Shown: positions 33,861 to 46,119 of the stretch, in pieces
Position numbering within the stretch: the stretch's first letter is position 1
Layout of the letters: every line of letters starts with the position of its first letter
Assembly (NCBI GenBank): GCA_009760885.1
Contig: CM019718.1
Span: 23,440,633 to 23,504,632, forward strand
Direction: 5' to 3'
Length of the DNA stretch: 64,000 nucleotides
Origin: Achatina immaculata
Taxonomy: Eukaryota > Mollusca > Gastropoda > Stylommatophora > Achatinidae
Notes under the pieces: generated by a model
What the model was told of the DNA's origin: nothing
What the model saw: only the letters and a program-made list of their open reading frames with translations
Databases searched by the model: none
Translations under genes and position numbers: made by a program

Positions 33861-34164
33861 CAAAAATAAAATTAAAATAGTATTACTCATCGTGAGAGTA
33901 GCGCAATACTGTAAAGGTCTGTGTATCACGCCAACTGTCAGCGTCCTTGTAATTAATGGTCACTGAGCTTCAGTTAATGGCTACCTGCCACATTTGTGTC
34001 AGAGATTCTGCTTATAAAACACAGATTGCCTGCCCGTATTGGAAGTCCAACAAACACGCTCTGTACATGCTGCTGTCAGTGCGTTGAAAGATAAGCATAC
34101 ATTCACAAGAAAATCAGTCCTGTGTCACTGGAACTATAATCAGATAGCGCATAATATCCGTTCA
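33861..34164. other. Unique sequence
   Basis: No gene seen. Confidence 0.4.
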
Positions 34165-34440
34165 TTCATCTTTCCCAGCCGTTACGGCTCATTGGGTCAG
34201 ACAAGACTTGCCTCTATTCCTCCCTCTTTTTATTCTTCTCCTGTCATTTGTCCTCTCCGTGGGCTAGTAGTTGAAGATCTTGTTCCAGGTTATCACGCCA
34301 CCGTTGTCTTAGTCGGCCTCTTGGTCTGTCTACGTTTATCATTTCTGCGTAAACCTTTTTTGTTTGTCTATTCTCGTTCATCCTCTCCAAGTGTCCGAGC
34401 CATCTCAGTCTGTTGCTCTTCATAATGGCAGTTATAAATG
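34165..34440 (-). pseudogene. LINE 3' end, family F copy 1
   Basis: The minus strand reads MKSNRLRWLGHLERMNENR, then an AEMINVDRPRGRLRQRW segment, DNLEQDLQLL and a WRQVL-type ending. This is the typical C-terminal layout of non-LTR retrotransposon ORF2 (LRWLGHxxRM, RxRGRPxxRW, WR near the end). The main stretch is open for more than 60 codons. A second, weaker copy is at 51850-52090 (-). Confidence 0.85.
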
Positions 34441-34579
34441 GAGACTGAAATAACGCGTGTAATTATCTGTTATTTCTAATTTTCCATTCTTGTGATACAG
34501 AATCTCTAACTGGAAAAAAAAATTCTTCTCAAGATTCTATTTTCCGGGACTTTAGTTGTGCTCCTTCTTGACTTATAGT
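34441..34579. other. Spacer
   Basis: AT-rich, no feature. Confidence 0.4.
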
Positions 34580-34830
34580 GCTCTCATTCATTCATTCATT
34601 CATTTGCGTGTCCCTTGCGGAACTTTGCCTCCCAAACAGCACTCCTGTAGGCCTCTCGCTTGTGAGGAAGATGGTTTGCTGCTGCTGCATCCATTTGCAG
34701 ATCGTCAACGATGTCTTGCAGCCACCTTCGTTTTGGTCTTCCTCTTTTTCTTTTTCCCTTTATGTACCCTTCCAATACGGCTTTCTCTAAATTATCATGA
34801 CGCTTAATGTGCTCTGTGTTTCTGAATCGT
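34580..34830 (-). pseudogene. LINE 3' end, family C copy 4
   Basis: The minus strand carries HIKRHDNLEKAVLEGYIK, GKRKRGRPKRRWLQD, VDDLQMDAAAANH and AKFRKGHANE with the stop inside a (TGAA)n run (plus CATTCATTCATTCATT at 34583-34602). This piece is open and close to the copy at 59174-59880. The open frame continues to 34994 but the LINE similarity stops near 34820. Confidence 0.88.
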
Positions 34831-35487
34831 ACAAGACAACTGGTCGTAACACGAAGACGCAATGGGGAGAAAATAATTATGCCTTGGATGTTACTTTCCG
34901 TAAAAAAACGAACCACTGGTAGTTTCAAGTCTGGTTTCCGTACTCCGACCTCAGATAATGTAATCAACGGGGCTGTAGATAAATCACGTGACAACTGTCC
35001 AGCAATTGGGTTTTCATCAAAAGGTCAAAACTTAATTGGATATCGATTTCAGATGCAGCCTGGTTGTAGGTCGGACAGCCCGAAAGTCCAGTGACTAGAC
35101 CAGGGTTGACAAATGGGTTGCCATAAGGTTATCAGGTTATGAGGTCTCGATTGTGAGACAGTGAAAAAGAAGAATATAGGACAAGTCTGTCAGTGTGTTC
35201 ATCACTGCTACATTTAGGACACGTCTATCACTGTAATAATAATATCGGTACATCCAGGACAAATCTGTCGAACGTGTTTATCACTGCTACATCAGGACAA
35301 GTCTGTAAGTGTTTCCAGTCTTCACTTCGGAGGGAGAAGGCTAGTCCAGATCGCTGAAACAGTGTCAACAACAAGAACCATAACAGAAAGAAGAGTGGCG
35401 GTGGCGGGGTCAGAACTTACTATCAGTCACAGGAACCACGATGTTATTTATTTTACCATTTCCGCATTCAAATACCTAGAAATAAGT
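34831..35487. other. Unique sequence
   Basis: Imperfect repeats around AGGACA(A/C)GTCT(G/A)TCA at about 35177-35305. No gene seen. Confidence 0.4.
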
Positions 35488-36136
35488 GTTTTCCACGGGT
35501 TAAGAAGCCAAGTATTTTCTATAGGTTAAGAAGCCAAGTATTTTCTATAGGTTAAGAAGCCAAGTATTTTCTATAAGTTAAGAAGCCAAGTATTTTTCAC
35601 GGTTTAAGAAGCCAAGTATTATCCATGGGTTAAGAAGCCAAGTATTTTCAATGGGTTAAGAAGCCAAGTATTATCCATGGGTTAAGAAGCCAAGTATTTT
35701 CAATGGGTTAAGAAGCCAAGTATTTTCCATGGGTTAAGAAGCCAAATATTTTCCACGGGTTAAGAAGCCAAGTATTTTCCACGGGTTGAGAAGCCAAGTA
35801 TTTTCCATGGGTTAAGAAGCCAAGTATTTTCCACGTGTTAAGAAGCCAAGTATTTTCTATAGGTTAAGAAGCCAAGTATTTTCCATGGGTTAAGAAACCA
35901 AGTATTTTTTTCTACAGGTTAAGAAGCGAAATATTTTTCACTGGTTAAGAAGCCAAGTATTTTCCATGGGTTAAGAAGCCAACCATTCTCCATGGGTTAA
36001 AAACCCAAGCATTCTCCATGGGTTAAGAAGCCAAGTATTTTCCATGGGTTAAGAAGCCAAGCATTCTCCATGGGTTAAGAAGCCAAGCATTCTCCATGGG
36101 TTAAGAAGCCAAGTATTTTCCATGGGTTAAGAAGCC
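35488..36136. repeat. 26-bp minisatellite, about 25 copies
   Basis: The unit contains GGGTTAAGAAGCCAAGTATT and TTCCAT. Variants with CTATAGG and GCATTC are clustered. Confidence 0.96.
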
Positions 36137-36750
36137 CTACTAAGAGGTCACCGGAAGAAGAATGCCATCTTTCTTTTCCTGGTTCTTATGTGCCGAAACA
36201 TCGCCGATTTAGATTTCAGCAAAAATTCTGTCTCGTGTTTCAGTTGTAAAAGGCCTTTTTTTTTTAAATCAAAGGGAAGTTATTCAAATAATATTACTCA
36301 AGCATGGTCCATATAAGGATAGGCTGATTTGTTTCCTTTGTGGTCATTCCCCCCCCCCCTTTTTTTTTTTCTTCTCACCCCCCCCCCTTTTCTTTTTAAA
36401 TTCGTGCAAAAAGTTGAGTTTCATGATCAGCTGATCGTTTATTTTGTAAGCAAACTGTGCCAACAATGTCAGGTGAATGTAGCTCAACTGATTTGTCTAA
36501 GAAAATTTATCATGATAAAAAAAGCACGCATGTTAGATAAACTTCTGTGTCAGTATAACAGATAATCTGCCACAGCAGTCCTCCCTTATCTCGCTACCCC
36601 TAGATCATTGGCTGGGCGTGGGTGGGGGGGGGAACTATTTAGTTCATACTGAGGACCCCTAGTGAGTACAAATAAGCAGTAAGAGCCAGTCTCTGTGTTT
36701 CCCTGAGGTGTTATCTTCAGGTCGGGAGACAGCACGTGACTCCTGGCGTC
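36137..36750. other. Unique sequence with pyrimidine run
   Basis: C and T runs at 36350-36397. No gene seen. Confidence 0.4.
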
Positions 36751-36957
36751 GTTTTAAGAATGCATGACATGTTTTTAAGAATGTATGACATGTTTTTAAG
36801 AATGCATGACATGTTTTTAAGAATGCATGACATGTTTTTAAGAATGCATGACATGTTTTTAAGAATGCATGAAATGTTTTTAAGAATGTATGATATGTTT
36901 TTAAGATTGCATGAAATGTTTTTAAGAATGCATGAAATGTTTTTAAGAATGCATGAA
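36751..36957. repeat. 21-bp minisatellite, about 10 copies
   Basis: Unit GTTTTTAAGAATGCATGACAT. The period is a multiple of three and the unit lacks stops in several frames, so both strands show artificial open frames. Confidence 0.96.
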
Positions 36958-37132
36958 ATACCGAGACATGACTGGATGTAGGGAATACAACTGCTATTGA
37001 TAGTTCTAGCAAACTTATAAATGTCCATGTCACAGATTCACGGAACATGCTTTGTAGGAGTGAGGAAAAAAACAATTGCTTCGAAAAGAATGGGTTCATC
37101 TGTTAAGCCAGTCAACTGTGAGGAGCTTAGCG
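36958..37132. other. Spacer
   Basis: No feature recognised. Confidence 0.35.
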
Positions 37133-37289
37133 TGGCTTTATTGCCCAGGGCATGTGGAAGTACATGTCAATCAAGCGGGCAGATAGGCTCGCTGGACAGT
37201 CTAAAATAAATGGCAGGCTGACAATGAACAAGGGCGACATTACTAAAGCTGTGTTGGAAAGATTGCTGGAAAATGAAGAGCGGAAATGA
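37133..37289 (+). pseudogene. Retrotransposon RNase H domain remnant
   Basis: WLYCPGHVEVHVNQAGR is read from 37133. After a +1 shift near 37175-37184 the other frame gives RADRLAGQSKINGRL and NKGDITKAVLERLLE, ending in TGA at 37287-37289. The pattern W-x-CPGH...N-x-x-ADRLA is the C-terminal part of an RNase H domain found in several LINE clades. It lies alone with no reverse transcriptase next to it. Confidence 0.7.
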
Positions 37290-38529
37290 AAGAACAATGT
37301 AGTTGTGAAACGATTGCTGGAGCTATGACAAATTAAGGATGTTGTGTAGCAGAAAACGCATCGCAAAGAAGCAACACTTGATGGGAACTATTAGCAAACA
37401 TACTCTTGGAAGCTATGGCATGCGGTGGGGCATATATGGGTCTGGCCTCAGTACAGTGACGCCGCAATCTGAATTTTGACCTTTGAACTTTTATGCACAT
37501 ACTAATGCCAGAATTACGTTATCCATATTCGAACCACAACCGACAAATATAAAAAAATCACCAGTTTCTTGCAAGATGTTTCCTGAAATGTCGGGCGTGC
37601 GTCACTTGCGGCGTGCGGGAAGTTTTCGACTTTTCAAAAGAAAAAATTCAGAACAACTTTATTAATTAACGAACACACAAGCGTAACGTTTCGGTTTACA
37701 CCTTAATCATACAAAAACATACGGGACAAAGACGTAGAAAAAAAAAGAAAATATATATTCACATGTATGATATATACAAACTAAGTAACGAAAATAAGGA
37801 ACATTCATCTGTGACTTGTAAGAAGTTGTGTTGGAGGGTGCGCGCTGTGAGATATTGTAAATGCTTAAAATGAAGACTTACTGGGTGTAGTAGGTAGCAG
37901 TCTGATGGGCTGGTAGGAAAGCAGGGACAGTGAAAGAGCGCATGGCTGGAGAAGGAAGTAGATAAATGATTTATATTTTTATATACTTCTACCAAAAAAA
38001 CAACACTTTCGCCGGTGTTTCAGGCGGCGAAAGGAGACAAAATCATGATAAATTAGAAAATAATTACAATTTAAATAATTCGGCGTTCAATACTGAGCTT
38101 TCTTGTGTATGCTGTCATTAATATGTAAAGAATTAATTGTGTACTGAAACTCTGTACTGAGTTTTTAATGATTTCCACTTTCAGTAAACCATCTTCGATC
38201 ATTCAACAGTTTGCCTGTAACTAACCCCTTGTTTCCTCTGCCAGAGGTACTTCTTTAAGGTCGAGACCACTCTGACGTTGAGAAACACTGAACTGAAACG
38301 ATAAATGCCGTAACTCTACATTTCCCTGATGTAACCTGCTTATGATTAACTGTGATTAAGACAGAAAATATAAAGATATCCAGACAAAAAAAATTATGGT
38401 AAATTTTAAAAGAAAACGATTTCAGTAACTGGTTTGTTGCCATCTGTAACGGACATCTTGGAGAGCTAAGAGTTAATGGTTGTAAAAAAAAATCTCAAAA
38501 GAAGCAAACATTCAGAGAAAGATCTTGTC
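37290..38529. other. Unique sequence with PLE-like motif
   Basis: The minus strand at about 37640-37715 reads GGTGTAAACCGAAACGTTAC, similar to the 'CGAAACGTT' motif often seen in 3' ends of Penelope-like and related elements. No host gene recognised. Confidence 0.3.
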
Positions 38530-38870
38530 TTGTCTTGTCTTCTGCTATCTCCCTGTAACTGCGAGCTGATGATCTTTGCAGCCGATGCTGTGAAGGTGTT
38601 GAGGAACAACATCGTATCGGCTTGGAAGTGGGTTATGGCAGCTACTTTTTCAGTCCCAGAGTACAGCTAAAAGGTAGGGGGTGTGTGCAATGTTTCTTTA
38701 GCTGACTCCACCACCATGGGGACTATGGCGATCCTTGCTCCGTTAGCCAGGCTAGGTCTGTTACTGGAGGTACCAACGGAGAGATGCGACAGGGTCTTGA
38801 TCAGTTCTGGTTCGCTAACCCTGACGCTAGCATATCAGCTACGGGTGGTTGATTCCCTAATCGGACAGCA
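38530..38870 (-). repeat. Interspersed repeat family R, copy 5
   Basis: The minus strand carries all R landmarks in the same order as 31985-32370. Beyond its 3' end (plus 38520-38540) lies an (AAGAC)n run, again a simple-repeat tail. Confidence 0.8.
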
Positions 38871-39526
38871 TCTTCAGATTAAAACGATGAAGTACCGGCG
38901 CTGTAGTCGTATAAGGGAGACAATCTGCTCAGTATTTGTGTCTCTGTAATATCTTGAATTAATTCCCGTGTTTATTGTCCTCTCACCTCTCCCATATTTT
39001 TCACCTGAAGTAAGGGTAAACATTGTGTTATAATATAAACTGTTCTACTTTAATTAAAGTTATGGACGTGAACCTTTGACTGCCTTTATCAATATTAGAT
39101 GCTCTGATTACACTATGGAGAGTGCTCATCAGTTTCATGAGGTGACACATTTCATCAAGGACCGGGTATGTGGATTTCCAGTTTCTGTAAATAATTACTA
39201 AGCTGTAGCTATTATATTAAAAAAAACACCGAACACTACTTTGTTTTTATTTCCGCATTACTTTAGTCTTTCAGTCTCATTCTGTAAAGGAAACACCCAA
39301 TAACAAGTTCACACAACGGTATAATACAGACATAGAAACAGATGAGCATTTCATTGATATTCACGGGATTGTACTGTCCGCTTTCTGGGCAGACTTCTCT
39401 ATAACAAGACCATAGTTGCTTCCTTGTCCATGGAGTTTTTGAATTAAAGCCAAAGGGATTTGTTTCGTTTACCCGAATGGCTACCGGAATGAGGTAAACA
39501 AAACAGAGCCAGCAGACTATGGGTGG
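38871..39526. other. Unique AT-rich sequence
   Basis: No gene recognised. Confidence 0.4.
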
Positions 39527-39799
39527 TTGGGAAAGGATATCGTTGAGGCACTCATCAGATTCCTCATCCCAAAGTTGGAGCGTCTCTGTGGAACTGTCTC
39601 AAAGCCTAGTGCGGAGAAGGGCTTAAGTACAGCCATCAGAGGCTGGACAACAAACAGGCCAGCCTACAGCACTGTCTTCATGGCAGTCCGAGCAAGACCA
39701 CAGTCTGCCCTAGCAAGGAAAGCTGCTGAAGTCGGAGGTACCCAGCCAGAAGGCGCATCACAAAAGTCAGTGTACGCCGCTTTACCGCCAAATGCGTAG
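39527..39799 (+). CDS. Unrecognised 90-codon open frame
   Basis: The peptide begins MGKDIVEALIRFLIPKLERL and ends SVYAALPPNA. Its codons are more balanced and GC-richer than the surroundings and the composition is protein-like (a helical start, then a basic middle). I do not recognise a family and no splice sites or repeat copies were found. It may be a piece of a transposon protein or an exon; a chance frame cannot be excluded. Confidence 0.25.
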   Translation: MGKDIVEALIRFLIPKLERLCGTVSKPSAEKGLSTAIRGWTTNRPAYSTVFMAVRARPQSALARKAAEVGGTQPEGASQKSVYAALPPNA

Positions 39800-40194
39800 G
39801 AAGAAGTTTCGTCTACCAAGTCCTCTTGCATGTTAAAGTGAAGGTGTTATGATTCAGTATCCTGCCTTTGAGTCCATCTTAACCGCTTTCTATGACATCG
39901 TGATTGATCGAGGCACAATAACCCTCGATGCAGTATTTTCAGAAGATATCTCAACATGACATTTACTTATGATAGAAAGGTGAAGCACGGTTCAACCTCA
40001 GCCACAGGGCAGGAACAACTGGCAGGGTCATTCCTGTCGACGAGTTAATTAACTAATAGAGGGGTGTTCAGGGTGACAGGTGGATGAGTCCAACTCTGCG
40101 TACAAGTGGGAGAAGCAGGAAAAAAAACACTTTGTTCGTTTGAAGGCCCATTACATTTTCTTTTTTGGTTAAAAGCTATTATTGTGAGGTGTTT
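39800..40194. other. Unique sequence after the 39.5-kb open frame
   Basis: No feature recognised. Confidence 0.35.
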
Positions 40195-40560
40195 TGGTAT
40201 CTGGCAGGAGCCGAGCTAACGTTGTGGTTTTAGACACTCGCTAACCAACCAGGTCACCCGGTTTCGACTCCCACTCACCACGTGGTGGCGGTCAAACAGT
40301 GGCTCACAAAATACTCCCAGAGTTCACCCAGCCTCAAGGAAGAAAAAAAAATGAGTACCTTGGTCAACGCTCTTGGAAGAAAGAGGAATGCCGGCGCCAG
40401 CTACGGAGTTCATGCTGATGGCGCAACTAACTGATAGTTTCTGGTCAGCTGCTGACTAGACAGCAAAGCACTTATGGTTTGACCTCGTGCAGGTGACACT
40501 GGTTCACAATCTTTACCTGAGGTACCTGGTACGCTTTTAGGGGCCTAGTTCTCCCTACTC
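40195..40560 (+). repeat. Probable tRNA-derived SINE
   Basis: The head, about 40210-40285, has a GAGCTAACGTTGTGGTTTTAG A-box-like segment and a CCCGGTTTCGACTCCCAC B-box-like segment at about 40257. A body follows with GAGTACCTTGGTCAACGCTC, GCCGGCGCCAGC and TTCTGGTCAGCTGCTGACTA. The body words look like a conserved SINE core, but I could not identify the family by search. Confidence 0.55.
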
Positions 40561-40740
40561 CATTCTTGGCAAGTCACTGCTCAAATTGTTTCGTTATCCA
40601 TGGAAACATTTTTATATCAATACCGCCTTATTGGATATTTGCTGGGGCTTACTGCCTGGAAGACGTGCCCAACCCGTGAAATCCAGTGTATACTCGAAAC
40701 ATGGAAGAAAATGAATAGAACGGACATACTGGTCATTAAT

Positions 40741-40980
40741 GATTTCGTGACTGATGATTCTATCACTGATGATTCTATCACTGATGATTCTATCACTGAT
40801 GATTCTATCACTGATGATTCTATCACTGATGATTCTATCACTGATGATTCTATCAATGATGATTCGACCACTGAAGATTCGACCACTGTTGATTCGTCCG
40901 TTAATGATTATATCATAGATGATTCGTTCACTGATAATTCGATCACTGATGGTTTCTCCATTGATGATTCAGTCACAACC
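40741..40980. repeat. 15-bp minisatellite
   Basis: Unit CTGATGATTCTATCA, seven near-perfect copies at 40749-40860, then diverged ones. In one frame it encodes TDDSI, which makes the 130-codon open frame 40600-40992 an artefact-prone reading. Confidence 0.95.
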
Positions 40981-41340
40981 TTTCCTGGCTGAGCTAGCTT
41001 GAGCTTAAGGAATATTTGCTAAAAAAACAATCTCTCGGCCAGTTTTGAACTGACGGCGTGGGTTAGACCCCCAGACTTCAGCCTCAGGCATTGCGATTAG
41101 GTACTCGACACACTGTGTAGAGGACACTCTCAGAAGACGGATAGTATCTGTATACATAATGAAGCACTTTGGACATAATACTAGTGCATACACAGTGGAT
41201 AAAGGACACGATATGATATCGCCGACATCTCTGTCCTGTATAATACGGGACGTAGTCCCGGTCACAGAGGATGAACAGTGAATAAAAAAAAAAAGGAGGA
41301 AAAACTCTTAACTGTAGGAACGACCAGGGCATATTCCAAG
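40981..41340 (-). repeat. Possible tRNA-like SINE, minus strand
   Basis: On the minus strand CAGTTCAAAACTGGCCGAGAG resembles a T-arm/B-box region, about 60 bases after a weak A-box-like segment. Evidence is limited. Confidence 0.3.
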
Positions 41341-41345
41341 AACAA

Positions 41346-42015
41346 ACTCTTTCTTTCTTTCTTTCTTTCTACTTTCACTCTTTCTTTCTTTCTATTTTCA
41401 CTAATTCTCTCATTCTTTTTCTTTCTTTTTCTTTCTTTCTTTCTTTTTCTTTCTTTCTTTCACTCATTTCCTTTCCTAGAAATACCTGTTTATTTATTTT
41501 CTTTCTTTCTTTGTTTCTTTCACTCATTTCCTTTCCTAGAAATACCTGTTTATTTATTTTCTTTCTTTCTTTGTTTCTTTCACTCATTTCCTTTCCTAGA
41601 ACATATCTGTTTATTTACTTTCTTTCTTTCTTTCTTCCTTTCTTTCTTTCTTTCTTTCTTTCTTTCTGTGTGGGAAGAATGAAAGATGGAGTGATGAAGG
41701 GCAGAATGTAAGACGGGCCTGCGTGCCCAATTCTTTACCCTTGAAAAATAAAGATTATTCATTCATTCATTCATTCATTCATTCTTCCTTTCTTTCTTTC
41801 TTTCTTTCTTTCATTCATTTTCTTTCCTAGAACATATCTGTTTTTCTTTCTGTCTTTCTTTCTTTCTTTCTTTCACCCATTTCCTTTCCTAGAACATACC
41901 TACTTATTTTCTTTCTTCCTTCCTTCCTTCCTTCCTTCCTTTCTCTCTTTCTTTGTTTCTTTCTTTCTTTCACTCATTTCCTTTCCTAGAAGAAACCTGT
42001 TTATTTCTTTCTTTT
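41346..42015. repeat. (CTTT)n complex with 60-bp repeats
   Basis: CTTT microsatellites alternate with CACTCATTTCCTTTCCTAGA segments. The 60-bp units at 41461-41520 and 41521-41580 are identical; further diverged units begin at 41581, 41812, 41876 and 41969. The block is split by repeat T at 41675-41785. Confidence 0.92.
41675..41785 (+). repeat. Short interspersed repeat T, copy 1
   Basis: AGGGCAGAATGTAAGACGGG, CCTGCGTGCCCAATTCTTTA and AATAAAGAT are followed by (TCAT)n. Four copies occur in the window. Confidence 0.8.
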
Positions 42016-42111
42016 ATATATTAAAACAGCTTATATACAGAACCTGACACGGAAAGGATATCTCTGAAACGATATAGTTTGTAGGTATATAAGAGTTCTC
42101 GAAACGTTTCT

Positions 42112-42228
42112 TTGTGTGTGTGTGTATTGCTATTATAAATCCCTATCTTCTTCAAATGCTCACAAGAATCTTTTCTTAATCTCGGCAAAAGAAGCCGCGG
42201 ACAAGCAGTTAAAAAACACACACACACA

Positions 42229-42260
<32 letters not shown>

Positions 42261-42290
42261 AACACACACACTCACACACACACACACTTT
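42112..42290. repeat. (TG)n, (CA)n and (TC)n runs
   Basis: (TG)n at 42113-42126, then CA/CT dinucleotide runs at 42218-42287. Confidence 0.95.
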
Positions 42291-42933
<643 letters not shown>

Positions 42934-43650
42934 ATAAATGTGGGTATGTATGTTAGAGCATCACGCTGGAACACCTGGAGCAATTTCAACCAAACTTGGC
43001 ACACATATGACATACAATCTGGACAGTGCACCCTGGGGGGGTTGGCACACATATGACATACAATCTGGACAGTGCACCCTGGGGGGTTGGCACACATATG
43101 ACATACAATCTGGACAGTGCACGGTGGGGGGGGGGTTAGATCATCCCTAGGATACCCCTATGATCCAAAGGTGTTGGGTGACATGTACAAATAATCGAAA
43201 ACGACCGATATTATTGTCGATTCCATAGTTTTCTGGGTCGGTGAGATGAATAGTGGCACTCGCAAGTTCATCGGCATTGGGGAGGGGGGGGGGAGGGGGT
43301 GAAGATGAGAAGTGGTGAAAAATAAAATGTCCAAACTGGTCGAGATTAGTGTCGAATTCATGGTGTTCGGGGTCGCCAAGATTTACAGTCCTGATGACAA
43401 TTAAGCCCACGTTTAGTCGAATAGAAGGAATAGAACTCTGTAGAACAGTCTAGACTCTGTAGAACATTCTAGCAGGTTGTAGAAATGAATAGAACATTGT
43501 AGAGCTGTCTAGAAGATTGCGGAACTGAATAGACCTCTGTAGACTCTTCTAGAAGGCTGTGGAAATTAATAGAACTTTGTAAAACCGTCTAGAAGGTTGT
43601 GGAAGTGAATAAAATTTTGTTGACTGGGATAAATAAATACCCAGGCAAAA
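42934..43650 (+). mobile_element. Helitron-like non-autonomous element, copy 2
   Basis: Same element as 10908-11822 but on the plus strand. It starts next to the microsatellite with CACGCTGGAACACCTGGAGC and CAACCAAACTTGGCA, followed by three tandem ~46-bp copies around ACATACAATCTGGACAGTGC. The interior has the GTTAGATCATCCCTAGGAT block and a run of AGAA(C/T)nnTGTAGA-type repeats. It ends in GGATAAATAAATACCCAGGC, where the hairpin and CTAG end of copy 1 are lost. Confidence 0.65.
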
Positions 43651-44344
43651 ATAAAACTTGAAGCCATTTCACCTCGTTGCGTACAAGCCACCTAACTCAT
43701 CTGAGTTTTCAATGAAATATGTCCAATATTTGGAACTTTGTGCTCTGAAGTGCCCGTTACCTTATGAGAGACTTGTTTCCAGTTGTGTATGACAATCACG
43801 TGTCACAGGTTTCGATATTTTTATTTACGAGTACTAATACGGTCTTTTTCCTGAAATAAATATGTCGTTTTACTTTTCTGAAAGATGTACGTTTTGTGGA
43901 GTTTTGGTCTTACAATTCTGAGTTTACTTTAATTTTCTCTCTTTTAATTGTCTTTTCTTTTTTAAAAATTCATTCTTTCACTGATTCTCTTTCTTTCTTT
44001 TATTTTGTTTGTTTGTTTCTTTCTTTCTTTCTATTTTCACTCTTACTTTCTTTTTTTCACTCATTTCCTCTTTAATTTGTTCTTTCTTTCTTCACTCATT
44101 CTCTCTTTTCTTTCTTTCTAAAAAGTTATTTTAGACTGCTCTTACAGACACCGAATACAGTTAATTGTTTATTCTGAATAGTCCCGAAATTTTTGTTTAG
44201 TAGATAGTCATTTATATATGTATGTAGTTACTTCTGTACTGAGTGAATGGATAAAAGCGAAACGTAAATGTAATATTTTATGTCTCTCAACTTCAATGTT
44301 AGTTATGTTTGTTTCATGAACAGCATATTTGTAGAATATCTAGA
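43651..44344. other. Unique sequence with TTTC-rich part
   Basis: (CTTT)n-like tracts at about 43984-44120. No gene seen. Confidence 0.4.
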
Positions 44345-44445
44345 ATAGAGTGAAAGATGTATGATAAAGGATAGAATATCAGACGGGTTGCGTGCCCAAT
44401 TCTTAACCATTTTGAAATAAAGATCAATCAATCAATCAATCAACC
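44345..44445 (+). repeat. Short interspersed repeat T, copy 2
   Basis: ATCAGACGGGTTGCGTGCCC, AATTCTTAACC and AATAAAGAT, then (CAAT)n. Confidence 0.8.
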
Positions 44446-44929
44446 TTTCTTTCTTTCCAGTGAAAACCGGCCCTAGGATTGCGTTACAGATTGATACCTC
44501 CTAACAGGCTTAACAAATGGGCTTACGATACCCGCGATCCACTGATCCACTTTAGCCGGGGTATCACGTTCTCTTGTCTCAGTCATTACGGCTATTGTAC
44601 TTTGCTTTCCGGCCCTACAAGCAGAGCCCTGCCCAACAGCCATAACCCTTTCCCTTTCATGCCAACTGTTCTAATAATGTCTCTTTCTCTGTGTTGCATG
44701 TGCAGTCTACTAGGTTTATACAACGATCTTTTATACACTGATCTTTTATACGTCGTTTAATACGTCAGAGTTTTATGTTTCCACTGGAAGCTTGCAAAGC
44801 ACATTGGCAGCGGTTCAAGAGTCAGTAAGAATGATGTTATAATCTTTTATAGATTTTCTAAAAAGAGAAATTTATGTACCAAAATATATTTTATTTTTAC
44901 ATTTACTTGCTTATAGATCTTCCCTGTAT
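44446..44929. other. Unique sequence
   Basis: No gene recognised. CAGTCATTACGGCTATTG at about 44580 faintly resembles the 3' end of LINE family F. Confidence 0.3.
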
Positions 44930-45092
44930 TGTAGCTGATTTATGATTTTGGGTGAAAGCTATTATAGCTGATATACGATTTTCTTTGAAAGGTATTATAG
45001 GTGATATATGATTTTATGCGAAAGGTATTATAGTTGATTTATGATTTTGTTTGAAAGGTGTTATAGTTGATTTATGATCTTGTTTGGAAGGA
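44930..45092. repeat. ~33-bp minisatellite, 4-5 copies
   Basis: The unit contains GAAAGGTATTATAG and GATTTATGATTTTG, diverged. Confidence 0.85.
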
Positions 45093-45765
45093 AGAAAAAG
45101 TGTGCTGTTGAGTAGTACAGTATATAGTGACATGTATTCTCATTAGAAGTTTGTGACTTGAAGCCCAGCCATGGATGTCAAGTGTCTGAACCAGCTATAG
45201 AAGGCTGTGCCTGAACACTGCACCTTAATCTGTCACATTCTACTGTCAAGTTCATTTCTGCCATGTGCTACTGCCCGACCATCACTAGTTCAACAGCACC
45301 ACACAACAGCACCACACAACAGCACCACACAACAGCAAGCTTCTGTACGTACAGTAAGATGTGCATTTATTGTTTATTCTTATGTATAGGTCACAAGGTC
45401 ACATGCAGTGGAAGGGCAATGGATACAAATGCAACCAATCTTTTTATACAGCAAATGGGGACACATTTTATCTATAAACATAACGTGTATGGCAATATAC
45501 GTATCTGATTCAACATTCATTCATTAGTCAGCATTCATTATTTAGTGTAGCATTCATTCACCGGTACAGCAATCACGCACATGACTCATAATTTGGCATT
45601 GAAATGAAAGGGAAATAATTTATAATGAAATGAGAAGGTTATAATAATTTATCTATTTACAAACATGGCGCAATGTATGCTGTGTTATCTTGCATAATGC
45701 AGCCTCTAATAACGTTAAGTAAACGTTATTCGTCATAAACTTTATAGTTTTTGAGTCTGTATGTA
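45093..45765. other. Unique sequence with short repeats
   Basis: Three copies of CAGCACCACACAA at about 45294-45332. No gene seen. Confidence 0.4.
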
Positions 45766-45950
45766 GTCCATGCTACTGCGACTGTTATATTAGTAAATAT
45801 GTACATTCCAGGTTACTGCAGACTTTATGTAAGTAAATGTATACCGTCCAGGTTAATGTAGACTTTATGTAAGTAAATGGGTACCTTCCAGGTTACTGCA
45901 GCCTTTATGTAAGTAAATATGTACAGTCCAGGTTACTGCAGCCTGCATGC
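45766..45950. repeat. ~40-bp minisatellite, 4-5 copies
   Basis: The unit contains CCAGGTTACTGCAGACTTTA and TGTAAGTAAATATGTAC. Confidence 0.9.
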
Positions 45951-46119
45951 GAAGTATTCCAAACTTATGAAGCATATTTTGAAAGAGTTGTATACTCTCC
46001 TGCTTTGTTAAATTGTAGTTAGGTGCCCACTTTCTTCTGCTGACTGCTATGAATATTTTATCTTCATCATTTCTTCTATTACATTTTCGTCATTAACTGC
46101 CACTGCATGGCTTCCTTTC
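45951..46119. other. Spacer
   Basis: No feature. Confidence 0.4.

Noticed and set aside
40600..40992. 130-codon frame with TDDSI repeats
   Set aside because: 15-bp repeat artefact; the non-repeat N-terminus has no recognisable motif.
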